Shown piece after piece: positions 12,771 through 25,070 of a stretch of DNA of 64,000 bases. The stretch lies in the NCBI RefSeq assembly GCF_000004075.3, contig NC_026658.2, positions 2,914,001 to 2,978,000 of the forward strand, written 5' to 3'. Both the position numbers and the translations under genes were made by a program. The notes under the pieces were generated by a model. That model was given only the letters and a program-made list of their open reading frames with translations. It ran no database searches and was not told where the DNA came from. Every line of letters begins with the position of its first letter. The stretch's first letter is position 1. Origin of the DNA: Cucumis sativus (taxonomy: Eukaryota > Streptophyta > Magnoliopsida > Cucurbitales > Cucurbitaceae).

Positions 12771-15589
12771 GTTAAAGTCACCAAGTGACAACTCGCCTAT
12801 GAAGAGTTAGCCTAATTGCTGCAGAACGACAACTTGTCAATTGCCACTGTCAATACAAGAACTGTTAGAAAGTGACTTGAGTCATGGATTTCAACTCTCT
12901 ATAATAAGAATGTTTTGCAGGGCTCTGCTCTTTGTGCATATAGTTTAGATTGCAACCAGTCGACGCCCCACGAAATGTGCCCCACCCCTGAAACTAATTG
13001 AAATTCTCCTCATGTTATAGTGAATAGATAATTGAACGAAATCGTCGTTCCGAGAGAGATTGCAAAACTGGAATTGATAAATACCATTATTTGAAAACGG
13101 TTTTTGATTTTTGGAAAGTTGTAATTTAACCGCAAAAACATTTGGAGATATTGACAACCTACATTTGCCATCAATCTCCTCACCCCATTCAATGAACTTG
13201 AAAGTGCCCTTAGGGCCCAAATCCAATGAATGAATATATAAATTTATTAAATGAGTACTCCACATTTCTATCTAAGTCAATGTGAGAATGCATGGTATAA
13301 ATTAAAATGATAAAAAATATATTGCTGTACTTGCGAAGTTTTCATTTAAACAAAGATAGTGTCCATACTAAAAGAAAATGTTGCTCAAAGAATAGAGAAT
13401 AAGTTTGGTAGATTAGAGAGTATTGTCTTGGTCGTGAATGGTAAGCGTACAGCAATGAATTGTCTGTTTGATAATCGATGCTCCTATCCCCAAAATTATC
13501 TCTAACATCACTAATCCTCCCAAAATTCTCATCATAATCTCAAAATTCTTCCCATCACATTTATTCAAGCAATATCAATAATCTAAGTTGAGATCATGTA
13601 TAGATAGGTTTTAAACAAGAATCACTTGTATTCGTAGTATTATTTCATGATACTAGATAAAATCATATTGATCACATATCCTCACAAACTTTCTTACTTG
13701 AAGAAATAACCTACTAAGAAATGTAAAGTTACACTTGTATTAAGACTGTGTCGCTCTCATGTGAATATTTGGACTTTGCTGTAATATAATTCCTCGTAAA
13801 TTCTCATACAACGATCTAAGATATAACAATATGATATACACATGAAATATGTTTAATTTTTAGAATAAGTGGTTAGATTGTATTATACATCTTTAAAATT
13901 GCTTGTGAAAAGAAACCTTGTAAAAGCCCAAAGTGCCAAAGTTACATGTGAAAGGGAAAAATCTTTTGAAAGTTGTTGAAAGGTCTCATAATCTTGGAGT
14001 TGTTGGAGTAAGTAAAAAAAAATATACATTATTAGATTGGTCCATTTTGGTTGCTTCCAATTTACCAATGACTAATTATTTTGTTTATTCAATTCCAGAT
14101 AATTTGGACTCACCGGCATAATTAAATATATTAATTAATATTTTTATTGATAAAGAAGATATTACCGAGAGTATACGTAAATCTTATTACAACCTACAAA
14201 AGAAAAAGAAAATAAATCATTAGTGTTTTTTTTTTTAACTACTTTGGTTTAAAAAAGGTTAATATATAGTTGATTAATAAAAAAATTCAAAATAAACTTG
14301 ATGTTTAATTTTACATTTTCAACCCAGGATTTTTCGTATAATAGTTTTTGTAGTAATTTCAAAAACAACAAAACTCATTTAATATCAAACATGACGTAAA
14401 TACCGAAAGGCAGTGATTAGATCGATAAAAGTACGACCCTAACACCATGTGAGCAAGAGGTAGCGCTAGCCTATCGTGACCTTCGGGCTTATTATGACGA
14501 ACTATTGGGCTAAACCATAAAGCCCACTTGTGCTTTGAAGAGGCCTCAAGTTATCCACTCAAGAATCTCTTCTTTTAAGATATAGCCTCTTTGTTAAAGT
14601 CACAAAGAAAAGGAAAGATAATAGATGACAGTTTCACCTTTTCAATTGGACATGTTAAATGATTTTAAAAATTACGAACATTATGGTAGTGTCTTATACT
14701 CCTTTCCATATTGAAAATCTTACTCATCCTTATATATTAATAATATATATATATAAAATCTTTACAATTCCTAATGATTGCTCTCACATTTTCTAAAATA
14801 ATTACTATATGTAACTATCATGTCAATAGATTAACACAATTGATAAAGTAGTGTACTTTTTTTGTAATATAGAATATCATTTAAAATCATCCAGGTATAA
14901 AATACCGATATAACAACAAACATTCACTATCGCAACATTATTGACATCGTGCAATCTATCGTTTATTCTCATGATTTCTGGCTCACAAAAAACAATGGTT
15001 ATGTTTTCTATATATTAATCACATTGTTAGATGAATTTTTTATCCAACACATAAAAAGGTCCACCAAGTAAGCCACTCACAGACGGAATGCTAAATCACA
15101 CCCCCATATGGGAAAAAAGTAATAAGAAACAATGGTTTTTCTAATGAAGAATATATATATTATATATATATATAATCCAACAGATGACCCCCTCATTTCC
15201 CAATTTTCCAAGTTTTCAAGTTTGTCTTTATTTATTTTGCAGGTCTCCAATAATATATTGAACAAATTGAGTCGATTTTCCTAATTCCATGAAAGCAATA
15301 AGTGGGGAAATTAGGTGTAATTTGCATTAATAAGATGTTTGACTCCTTCGTACCCTTTGTTCGACAAACCAAACCTTCTCCATTGGGATATCTGCTTTTT
15401 TCCTTTTTCTTTTTTTTGAATTAATTGCAGAGAACAACATCTTCTTCTTCGTCATGTTGTATATATAATACATATATATAAAGAATAATGTAAATTCAAG
15501 AGAAATTGGTTGAATGATTAAAGAACAAAAAAGAAAAAATTCTAATTTCATTTTACTAATAAAAATCTCATACAATGATAAATACAACA

Positions 15590-16010
15590 TAAAATACAGA
15601 GCTTTTGGGCGAGGCAACAACCATTGACCAAAACCAAGTTTCTTCTTTCCTTTTAACGCCAGCGCCGGTGCCGCCATCGGTAGAGATCCTAATGGAACCG
15701 GTCTTCTTCAGCTTCGTCCGCTAACAATCAACCCGCCATCGACGCGTGTGAGCTCCAGGGACGGAACTCAGGAGGCGTTACGACGGTGGTGCGGCGGTGG
15801 CGGCGGAGAGGAATCGGCGGAGATAGAAAAAAACGGAGGAAGAAGAAGAAGGGAAGAGAAAGTTGATTGAGAAATACGAATAAATTGGGAGATTGATGAA
15901 AAATTGTGAAGCTTTTCTCGAAGACAAGAGGGCAAATTCCGGTAAGAGATTGTGATTTGGGTGTGCTCTTACATTCTTGGCCGAGTCCGATTTCCCAATG
16001 CTTCTTCAAA
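15590..16010 (-). other. unassigned GC-rich segment, possibly transcribed
   Basis: A GC-rich island in an AT-rich desert, with CCGCCACCGCCGCACCACCG-type composition on the minus strand. It resembles a plant 5' leader with a short coding start. Candidate minus-strand frames start at 16009 (93 codons, basic and proline-rich near the end) and 15677 (begins MAAPALALKGKKKLGFGQ). Neither matches a family I know, and both run into low-complexity AT-rich sequence. TA-rich tracts lie downstream on the minus strand. It could be the 5' exon of a small gene, a non-coding RNA or a decayed gene. Confidence refers only to its being compositionally distinct. Confidence 0.4.
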
Positions 16011-18858
16011 CAAATTGAATTGATGTGTTTTCCCTCTCCTGTTTTCTTTTTTCTTCTTTGGTTTTGTTACCTTTGTCTCTGTTTAAATGTGAATTGGGGA
16101 TATAAAAACAAGAGACAGGTGTCGTCCGTGTGAATTGGTTAAATTTTCTTTTTTTTTTTTCTTTTTCCTACTTTTCCCCCTTTTTGGATTAACATAAAAG
16201 AAAAATTGGTTGGACATATATATTTTAATTTTTAATGTCGGTCCTCGTTTTATAAAAGAAAAAATAAAAATTTTTATCTTATTAAATGGGGTCATTTATT
16301 GGTATCTCATCATGTTTTGACCCTAAAAATAGTTTTTCCTTCAATTCTGTCTTTAGTTGAGTTAAAAAATTTATTTGTAATTTTTCACTTTTCCTATTAA
16401 ATTTTTGTATTGTCATTTGCCTTTTTTTTAATGTTGTTTTTGTTTTATGTGGTAAGATTAAACGTATTGTTAATTAATTTTAATAATGAAATTTGGTGGT
16501 TGTTGTTTTGTTCTAACAAATTGTTCATGGTCTAATGTTATCTTAATTCATATAACAATAAATAATCAGTTTAAAAAAGGTTTGACCATCTCTTAATTTT
16601 TAGTAGCATAAAGATGTTACGTGCTTGGGTGGCAGTTGAGCTTAAGCTCTCGATACAATGTGCATTGAATAAACAACAAAGAAATGTGCAATGATCTATG
16701 ATGTACAAAGTATTGTTTAAATTAAAAATTAAAAATATAACTACGTGACAATTAAGATACATTAGTATGATGGTATTTACTATATTCATAAATAATGTTA
16801 GATCAATTCAATTATATATGAAAATAAACATGTTTAATAATTTTTTAATTACAATATCATAAATTATTTACGCACTTCGTTCCTTGAAAATTTGCAATAT
16901 GAATGTATAGAAAAAATCATAAAACAAATAGAAGTGCAGAGGGAAACATGCTACTTATTAACTTTATTCACATAAAAATTACAATATTCATCAACACAAC
17001 CACAATTGAAACGTTGACCTAATCATGATATTTCTAAAATTGTGAGGTTGTATCGATTTAATTAACTTCACACACTTGTAATTGTTTCCGATTAAATTTA
17101 AATTACATCGCCCTATATTTGTGAGAAGAAATGAATGAATATGAAAGGAAAAAAAAAAAGAAAATGCGGGATTTAAAGAAGGATGCGCACGAGGTGGGGG
17201 GAGGGATATATGGAGAATCGGAAAGAAATATAAGCTTAAAAGAAATTAGGGAACATGTACGAAAGACGACGACCGTCGCCGCGTTTCGAAGACAAATGCA
17301 ATGGTTTTAACACGTGGGTAGTGCCTTCACTGTGGAAACAGTCTTTTTATTTATTTAATTTATTATTAAATTGTTAATAAAAAAATAAGCCGCGTAAATA
17401 ATAAAGTTGATCCAAATTTGTTTTATTGATTGTTTTTGTTAATTGTTCCTTGCGGTCATCCATGTCTCTATCGTACATTTTCTTATATATTTCTTCTTCT
17501 TTCTAATTTACTCTACTTCACGTTCTATATAACTAAACAACACTTCTACACAATATACGTAAGCATAAATAATTGGTGCACTAATTTACATGCATTGTTT
17601 TAAATTCTTTCTTTATATATATTGTGAAAATAGACTGGCTGATAAACATCAACAAAGCAAGGAGATTTTTTTTCTTCTTATTACGCTAGAGATTAAGTCT
17701 TAGAAAAGATTGAATAAACTTATATATTCAGTCTTCTTCAAAGACTAAAAATATGGCTGATGGCAGACACCTCGCGTTGAAAGGTGAAACCATTTTTTAT
17801 TCTTTATCATTATTATTTAATTTTGTTTTCCCTCTTCCTAATAATTCGTAGTATAAAGGAAAGGATCAAATTTGCTTTCACGTTCTATTGTTGTTTGGCC
17901 GCCCTGTTTCATTCCTCCTGCTGCTTCTTTCTTCTTATTATTATTTTTTTTTCTGGATAAAATTGATGTGCTCAAAACGAAACACAGAAAAGTGAAATGG
18001 AGTAAAACGCCCAGTCGTTAAAAGGACGTACGAGACAATTTTTAGCAAAGCGAAAATGAAGAGGATCGAGGAGGAAGTGATCGAGCTATTGAAGCTACAA
18101 ACACAAAAAAAAAAACAAAAAAAAAAAAAAAAGGGAAGAAGATCAAGAAAAAGATCAGAAAACAGCAAAAGGCAAAACCTAAAGAAAATAGCATAAAATC
18201 TTCTAATAATTTTTTTTAAAAAAAAAAATGAAAAGAAAGTTTTTGTTCAATCGAAGGAATTAGGAGGAACACAAAAAAATAACGAATAAAAATGGTTTCA
18301 CAGATCAACTGATACAAGCTCGCCACATCAATATATTTAGTACTTTGAAGAAGATTGAATCTATACAAGTGTGTTCAGTATTAGAGAAGAGTGAATCCTA
18401 AATAGGACAAAAAATCTCTATGCTTTTGCAATGATTTTTTCGATCGACCACTTTATTTTGTAAAAACCAATAGAATGGTCAGACGAATTTAGTGTGAAGA
18501 TCAATAGTCCAAAATAATTTTATTGTTTATACTAAAAAAGTGTGGGGCTCTGTTATAAATGAAACAATAATAGTTTGAAAGAGAAAACAAAGTAGTAATT
18601 AATCACACTATGATTTGAAAGTAATTATAGAAATAACCAGAATAATATATTGAATACATTCATTCATCAACAAGAATAATTTATATAATAATTCATCTTT
18701 ATCTTATATATACATCAATATATGTGATGTATATTTAACATGGACTTCTAAATCAAGTTTGAGTTGTAAATAAAATTAACAATTAAAATTTTCTTAAAAT
18801 AAATGGGTACACTTTAAATGCAATAATTATGGATGATACAAACTTGATTTCTCTACGT
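16011..18858. other. AT-rich intergenic DNA
   Basis: No gene can be supported. Notable pieces are a slightly GC-richer patch near 17.16-17.34 kb containing ACGACCGTCGCCGCG and an ACACGTGG word (G-box-like, context unknown), a poly(A) tract near 18105-18135, and AT-rich low-complexity DNA. Confidence 0.65.
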
Positions 18859-19844
18859 GGGTTATTACGTTAAATGCAGCGATTTTGAGGAAAGAATATA
18901 ATGTCTATCAATTCAAAATTGAAGATATTTTCAATGTAACTTTCAATTCAAAACTCATAAAATAAATATTTATACATAATAATTTGAAAATACTGATTTT
19001 AGGGGATAGATATTCTAAAAGAATTTGATATCCTATAATAAATTCCAAATCCAAATAATTTGTCCAAAATTTGCTTAAAAACTCATTGACTTCAAACGAA
19101 AAGTAGCCACGATTATTGATGTCATTGTTATTGGGACCGATATAAACTAAGCTTCATGGTGTCGCTCCTTGAAAACCAAAGTTATCTTTTTAAATAAAAC
19201 AATGTTTGTGGGTTTTTGTGTTAATAATTATATGTTGCAGCCTATATGTGTGTATGTGTGTTGAGTGTTTGAAGTGCTGAGAAGAGGAATGATACTTTTT
19301 TGTATTTTATTTTGTGTCAAATTTAAATCATATTAATGCCTTCAATAAATAGGGGGTTTGAGGTATGTTTATGATTATTTTTGTCATGGGTGTTTAAATT
19401 CTATATAATTGACTCGTTGCACTCTCTATTAAACCACGCCTTTTTTCTTTCTTTCTTTCTTTTCTTTTTTTTACAACATAATTAAGACTGCTTCGAAATA
19501 ATTAGTATAATTTATTGTTTGGTAAAGCTAATTTATCCACATCAATTATTTGTTCGTGAAACCATAAAATTAATGTCAACCTTACCTTTGAGTTACACAC
19601 TCGATCTAAGCTACATATGTTTTCATTATTTTGATTGATCTCCTTTAAATTGAGACACCATATTTAGTCAACACCGACATTTTATTTGCTATCGTTACCA
19701 TTTCTTCCTCTATTCACGTGTTAATTAAGGAACAAAAACTGGTTTTTAGAGAACAAACAAATATTCACCACTTGTTACAAATATTTATAGAGAGATAAAA
19801 ACCTACTTTTCGCTCAATGATCTAAATTTAACAACGAAAATTGC

Positions 19845-19850
19845 TATAAA
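19845..19850 (+). promoter_or_regulatory. TATA box of Ole e 6-like gene A
   Basis: TATAAA in the context GCTATAAAATGG, 81 bases upstream of the ATG, a normal plant distance that would leave a leader of about 50 bases. The identical box is present in copy 2. Confidence 0.6.
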
Positions 19851-19930
19851 ATGGTCTTCCCTCGTTTTCTCATACGATAAAGCCATAAGGGAAAAAAGTA
19901 GGCTTAATTACTAAAAGATAAAACTAAAAA

Positions 19931-20453
19931 ATGGCAAAAACCATTACGATTGTTTTCTTTATGTCCATTGTTGTGGTGGGATCACTGCAATTCTCTAAGG
20001 CACACATGACCGCTGAAAGGGATGCTGAGATTGAGAGGAAATCTAATACTTTGTTTAACGAAATATCCAATCTAGAGCCTCAATACAAATCATGTGTAGA
20101 AACGTGCAAGAAAACATGCACGACAAAAGGCGTTGCTAACGATTTGTGTGATCCTATATGTGATAAAGATTGCATGAAAAATGAAGTTGTTGGTATTGTC
20201 TTCAATCTCTGGAGAAATGGTTTTTTTTTTTTTTTTTTGTTATATCAAGACAATAGTTAATTTTATTGTGTGTGGTCAGTTTTAGTTGCGAGGCAAAAAT
20301 TTCATGTGTCAAAATTTAACGAAAATTAAATTTAGTTGTTTATTTCTTCCAACTTTTATTTCTTTTAATCTTTTTTTGTTTTCTTGTGTGAGTTATTTTG
20401 ATTTTTTATGTGTTTGTACTGCAGAAAAACTCAAGTCCAAACTAGGCGCTTGA
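19931..20453 (+). CDS. Ole e 6-like secreted cysteine-rich protein, copy A
   Basis: Two exons, 19931-20192 and 20425-20453, joined by a 232-base GT-AG intron, encode about 96 residues. Residues 1-24 form a signal peptide with a hydrophobic core (IVFFMSIVVVG), probably cleaved near FSKA. The mature part has six cysteines spaced C-x3-C-x3-C-x9-C-x3-C-x3-C (YKSCVETCKKTC ... LCDPICDKDC). This is the layout of pollen allergen Ole e 6 (PF09253), a small secreted protein of unknown function. The last exon encodes only EKLKSKLGA. Without splicing, the frame would run into a poly-T tract and encode a run of phenylalanines, which supports the intron. It differs from copy B in the spliced protein by one residue, H25 against Q25. 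Expression in pollen is inferred from the family, not seen. Confidence 0.88.
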
Positions 20454-20661
20454 TAATTGACCAGGAATTTAAAGTTGACAGCTGGAAAATGGTGGGATCA
20501 ACTATAAATGATTTGATTAATTAACATTTTAGAAAGGAAAATCTAAATTCCCTTTCATTTTCTTCATTCAATATAATTTGTTGTTTCTTTATACAAAGGT
20601 TCTACCTTATGTGTCGTTGGGTGCTTCTTTCGTCATTATTTTCAACAACGAGATCAATAAA

Positions 20662-21425
20662 GTTTATTTACGCCTTTTGTGTTTATTCACATAATTATTT
20701 ATGCGTTTTACATTTATCATATAATCCTACCGTGTAGAAGAAATTTTGTGAATATATCACATTATTATTCAAGTTGCGAGCAGTTTTGTCACATGTGTGT
20801 TTGGTCAATCTCCCTCGATAGTTTTTGATATATTATAAAAGAGATGAAGTTTGTGGTTATAGATATGTTTTATTGCTTTTTTTTATAATTACAATTATGA
20901 GATAAGTTTATTTTGAATTGGTATTTCAGATTGTCAAGAGAAAAATTGTGTTTGGATGGGAAAAAAAGAAGAGAAAATGGAGAGGAGGAGATGGGTTGAG
21001 AAAATTAGGAAATTGGTGAGGAATATATGAAGGGAGAAATTTAGAAAAAATTGAACAGGTAGGGTTAAGAATTCATTAGTTTATTCAATGGGGGTTTTGC
21101 AAAAAAAATGTATCATCAAACAAGACATCTCTTCAATAATATATTAGGATCAAATGCTAAGAGGAATTTAGAAGAAGATGAGTTAATGGCGGACAATGAA
21201 GGAGCAGAGGTTTGTTTATATTTTAGATTTGATTTTCATGTTTTTGTTTTAAAATGAATTCATTAATCAAAATTAAATTATTTTAACACTGTAAATTAGA
21301 GCTTGTTTGTGGGTATATACTGATGGTGAATGGGAAAAATAGAGAGGAATGAGAGAGAAAGTGAGTGGTTTGACATTGAAGGTAGAGAAAGTGATAAAAG
21401 AGTTTAAAAGAGAATTCTATACTTA
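20662..21425. other. spacer after duplication copy 1
   Basis: No gene. A patch at about 21301-21415 (GGTGAATGGGAAAAATAGAG and following) is similar to 27045-27160, located after copy 2. Related sequence therefore lies downstream of both duplicated genes, although the 1.8-kb units do not extend to it continuously. Confidence 0.6.
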
Positions 21426-23365
21426 ATTATAATCTTCAGACTCATAACCGCATTGAGTGCGTCTCATACACACTCATCCAAGCTAGTCTAGAGTCTCAAT
21501 AAGAGTTTATATCCAAACAAGGAATTTAGTTACAGAGGAATTACAGTCCACTAAGAGATCTCTCAAATACATGCCATAATGTTACAATCGCTACTTCTAA
21601 CCACCCCATGCTGCAATATATATAAAACTTAAGTATATACATTGAAACTGTTTTTCTCTATTTCTTTTAGAATTAAAGCTCGTAAACATACTCTAACAAC
21701 TGTTTAAATAAGGAATCGATAATGAATTAATAATTGAAACGTCACTATCACATATTACGATAAATCGCAAGTATTTGCCAACAAACCAGTACCATATGAG
21801 GGTCGGCCATAGCAGAGCGCCTAAATATACGGTCGAGATAATAATAGCTCGCAAACGATCAAGAAAAATCACGTGGCAAAACAAGCTCGAGTACATTTAG
21901 TACTTGCCACAATAGCGACATCCATCCAACCAACCATGGTAGAATACTAAATACACGACCGATAATAGCTCACACGATATCCATATCCACAAATAAACAC
22001 GCGACTAGACTAAGCTCACGCATATTTAGTATCTGCCACAGTAGCAACCTGCATCCAATCCAAGCATGATAGAATACTAAATACACGGTCGAGAATAGGT
22101 CACACGCGATCCATATCGACAGGAAAACACGTGGTCAAACTGAGCTCATGCATACTTAGTACCTACCGCAGTAGCAACCGCCATATCTACGCTCCTATGT
22201 GCACATAGAGCCATCCATCATGTGGGTTGAGCTAGGCTAGAAGCCAATCACAATCCTTCATCCACGTCCTCACCTATTCTCAGGCTCCTGAATCTCTGGC
22301 CACGACCTCTTTCAGCCTTGAAATCCCCTAACAACCATAGGTGTGGCGCTACCAAAACACATTTGCATAACTTATGGGTAAATCACCAACATTCATTAAG
22401 ATCACATATTTCATGTTTAAAAGTCAATCATGGTCAGAAATACATTTTCGTAAAGTCGTTTTCAGTCCTGAAAGATCAGACACATACTTTTAGAAGAGGC
22501 CATTCAAACCATCCAAGTTTAATTACAGATCAAGGGGTATCCTTTTAAACCAGTTGTCATTTAAATCATGATTAATAAGTTCGGGTTCACTCCAAAATAA
22601 TAGAGTACATGGAAACCAAAAGTCATATTTTAAAATTATTTCTAACATGTAGTTCAAGAAACACTCATATTGGAATTTTTTGAAATCATGGCATACTATA
22701 ATAGCATACATAGATTAATAAGAAAATACTTGAAAATAACCCACTCCCAGTCAACGACTAAATTCTCCAGGATCATAAGCTTTCCCTACTTCAGTTTGAT
22801 ATGAAAACAATGATTTATGAGGCCACTAAGTTATCCTCACATGTTCAGATCATGACATAACTATCCCCAAAGCGTTCTATAATATCAACTCAAGCTATTT
22901 TATGTTTCAGTGACCCTGATCCTCCACTCCTCAAATTGAACTACTCCCAAGATGCCTTATTTTTAGCATAGATTTTATCCTACATCCCTCAAGCCTTCAA
23001 ATACAAAATTTTTACACAATGGGGGTACCCGCAACTTAAGCCAACCTTAAGTCGAAAAGTCACTTCCAACTCCAATTAAGTATCACAATTGAAGGCACCA
23101 TAAATTTACGCTTTTAAACCGTAGGACAATATGGTTTTTAGTCCCTTGAAACTCAACCCTAACATCCAAAACAAATTGAGCATCCACAATTTGAAACCAA
23201 CAATTGATAGGGATTAAATACAACCTTACGTACTTGCAAAATCTCAACAAAATATATCCAAAGCTTTCTCAAACACTATTTCAATTCGAGCGGGCTAGAC
23301 AGCGGCTTGACCTCTTCCAAAATTCAAATCTGACATTAAAATGTAATGGCACTACTACAAAAACA
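21425..23365. repeat. dispersed repeat, long copy
   Basis: Both ends resemble the ends of a shorter block at 59345-59850. At the left, ACTCATCCAAGCTAGTCTAG is followed by GAGTTTATATCCAAAC; the other copy reads ACTCATCCAAACTAGTCCAG then GAGTTTATATCCAAAC. At the right, CTAGACAGCG is followed by AAAATGTAATGG in both. The interior has no long open frame, so it is a non-autonomous or decayed element. An LTR-type origin is possible but no LTR pair or primer-binding site was identified. Confidence 0.6.
21768..22190. repeat. 129-bp tandem array, about three diverged units
   Basis: Units start near 21768, 21896, 22025 and 22155 (the last partial). Each begins TTAGTAYYTGCCAC-like, passes GATAGAATACTAAATACACG and a GATAATAGCTCACAC-like word, and ends near AGCTCACGCATA. 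Adjacent units are roughly 75-85% alike by eye; the first is the most diverged. GC content is higher than in the flanks. It sits inside the dispersed repeat and is absent from its 59-kb relative. Confidence 0.85.
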
Positions 23366-23404
23366 ACCTTACTTGACCCCTGCAGTTTTGTTATACTTGA
23401 CAGT

Positions 23405-25070
23405 TTTAATAAATTTTTACTTTGAAACTATCATTTTTAATTTTTTTTTAAAAACTTTCCTTTCTTTCTTCTATCCTTTTTTGGTTGGTGATGGTTTTTA
23501 TTTATTTTCTTATTTATTTTAACATATTTTTCTTGCATGCACAATATTTATTATCATGTAATATTAAATTCATGAATATTTCTTTTATGCTTACCAATAT
23601 TGCCACGGTATTTTATATCAGTTAATTGTTCTTTTTTCTTACATCATATTTATCTTTACATTTTACCATTCTAAAAGAAATTCGACGATGCAATTAAAAT
23701 TATCTGGAATTCGTTATTTCAATATTCTTGAGGTGAGAGAATCGTTTCTTTGGGAGTCCAAGATTTGATTCCCAATATTTTTTTAAAAAACAAAATCTTA
23801 TCTTACTTGCTTAATTCGTTGTATAATACATTTGATTTCATTGCGCATTATTTCCTATTGACCTAATTTTGAATCATTTCTTAAATTTTCTTCTTTAGCC
23901 GTTTATAAATTTTTACTTTGAAACTATCATTTTTAATTTATTTTTAGAAAAAAGTTTAAAATATAAATTTATACTTCATAAGTCATCCTAATCAATTTTT
24001 TTAGCAACACACTTTTATTTCGCTAACAGAAAAATACTATGAAGGAATCTAGGAAATTTTGGAGTCCGATTTCCTAGAATTCTTAAGGTGAGGGATCAAT
24101 ATCTTTGGGAGTCTGAAATTTGATCTCAAGAAAAAATGGATTTAATCAATATTTTAAAAAAAAATCTTTATTCGAAAACTAGCCCATGATATACTTTGAG
24201 AAATTGTAATAATTTTTCTTTTTCTTAAGGTGAGAAGTTTCCTTCAATATACCGACTAATTAAGGGAATATTATTCCACTTATTTTATGAGATCATTGCT
24301 TAAATATTGGAGTAATGAGGGGTAAAATAAGACATTAGTTTTAAAATAAATAAAAAATTATTTTCAATTCGAGATTTGAAATTTGCCCACCGTTTTCTAA
24401 ATGGGTGTTGTGGGGTGCTAATACCTTCCTCACACACAAATGACTCCTGAACTCATCTCTATTTTTACGCAGACCATATTTTTAAAATTGTTTACTTTAT
24501 TTTGATGTCCAATCACACCGTAAAAAAGATTGGTGGCGACTGTTTTTTTTTTTAAAAAAAAACACTAACTCTTTTGAGGACATCGGTCGCTCCACGTCAT
24601 CTCGGGCACGTGGCGACAACCACTAAATCATTATTGGAAAAATTCGAAAAAACCAACATATTTAAGCCAATACATGTCTATTTCTTCAACAATTCGAACA
24701 AGCCAAGGTTTGAATTGTTGCATCCGTACTAAATAAAGAGTCAACCGATATACAGAAAGATCTGAAGATGGAAAAATTCTACCTTGAATGCATTGTTTAA
24801 ATTCTTAATACGAAGATGAACATGGAACATTTACATCAACCACGTGGTAGTCAATATATTGGAAAGATCCGATCCATCTTCCATCGAACGTAGTCTTCAC
24901 ACGTTGTAGTGCCATGACACATAACGCTAAATAATAACAGTAAAAGAAAAGCAACTCAACCGTAAAAGAAAGTCGTAGGCAAACCCAGAAATATCCTGCC
25001 AAATGAAAATAAAATAAAATATTAATGTAATTAAAAAAACAACGTCCCATAAAAATCTTAATTTCAAGTT
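23405..25070. other. decayed repeat DNA between the duplicated genes
   Basis: No intact gene. A segment reading AAATTTTTACTTTGAAACTA then TCATTTTTAATTT occurs at about 23411 and again at about 23908. A pair of GGTGAGRGAATC/GGTGAGGGATC ... TTTGGGAGTC words occurs at about 23732 and 24089. A GC-richer patch near 24590-24620 contains two CACGT words. The layout suggests overlapping old insertions; borders cannot be drawn. Confidence 0.5.

Larger units (their letters stand above)
4580..15590. other. AT-rich intergenic DNA without recognisable gene
   Basis: Eleven kilobases of strongly AT-rich sequence. I read the longer open frames on both strands (for example 7186-7449, 10432-10680, 11865-12155, 12945-13265) and none shows a protein family, plausible composition or splice context. 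It holds poly(A)/poly(T) runs, TA microsatellites (about 14740-14756 and 15151-15174), a 40-bp direct repeat at 6334, a transposon-like remnant near 11.6 kb and a local 49-bp repeat at 12.67 kb. I saw no tRNA, rRNA or known plant microRNA sequence. Confidence 0.7.
18861..20661 (+). repeat. segmental duplication, copy 1 (carries Ole e 6-like gene)
   Basis: Direct repeat partner of 25071-26883. From about 19135 to the AATAAA at 20656 the two copies are almost identical: I count roughly eight small differences, mostly in homopolymers. The first 270 bases (18861-19130) are recognisably homologous but differ by many single-base indels and substitutions. The unit spans promoter, both exons, intron and poly(A) signal, so a whole gene was duplicated. 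Confidence 0.95.

Noticed and set aside
20193..20260. Phenylalanine-rich tail of the unspliced Ole e 6-like frame as a membrane anchor
   Set aside because: It is translation of an intronic poly-T tract; the splice to the nine-residue exon restores the family C-terminus in both copies.
24805..25050. 81-codon minus-strand frame between the duplicated genes
   Set aside because: A short stretch near its C-terminus looks protein-like, but no family is recognisable and it sits in decayed repeat DNA.
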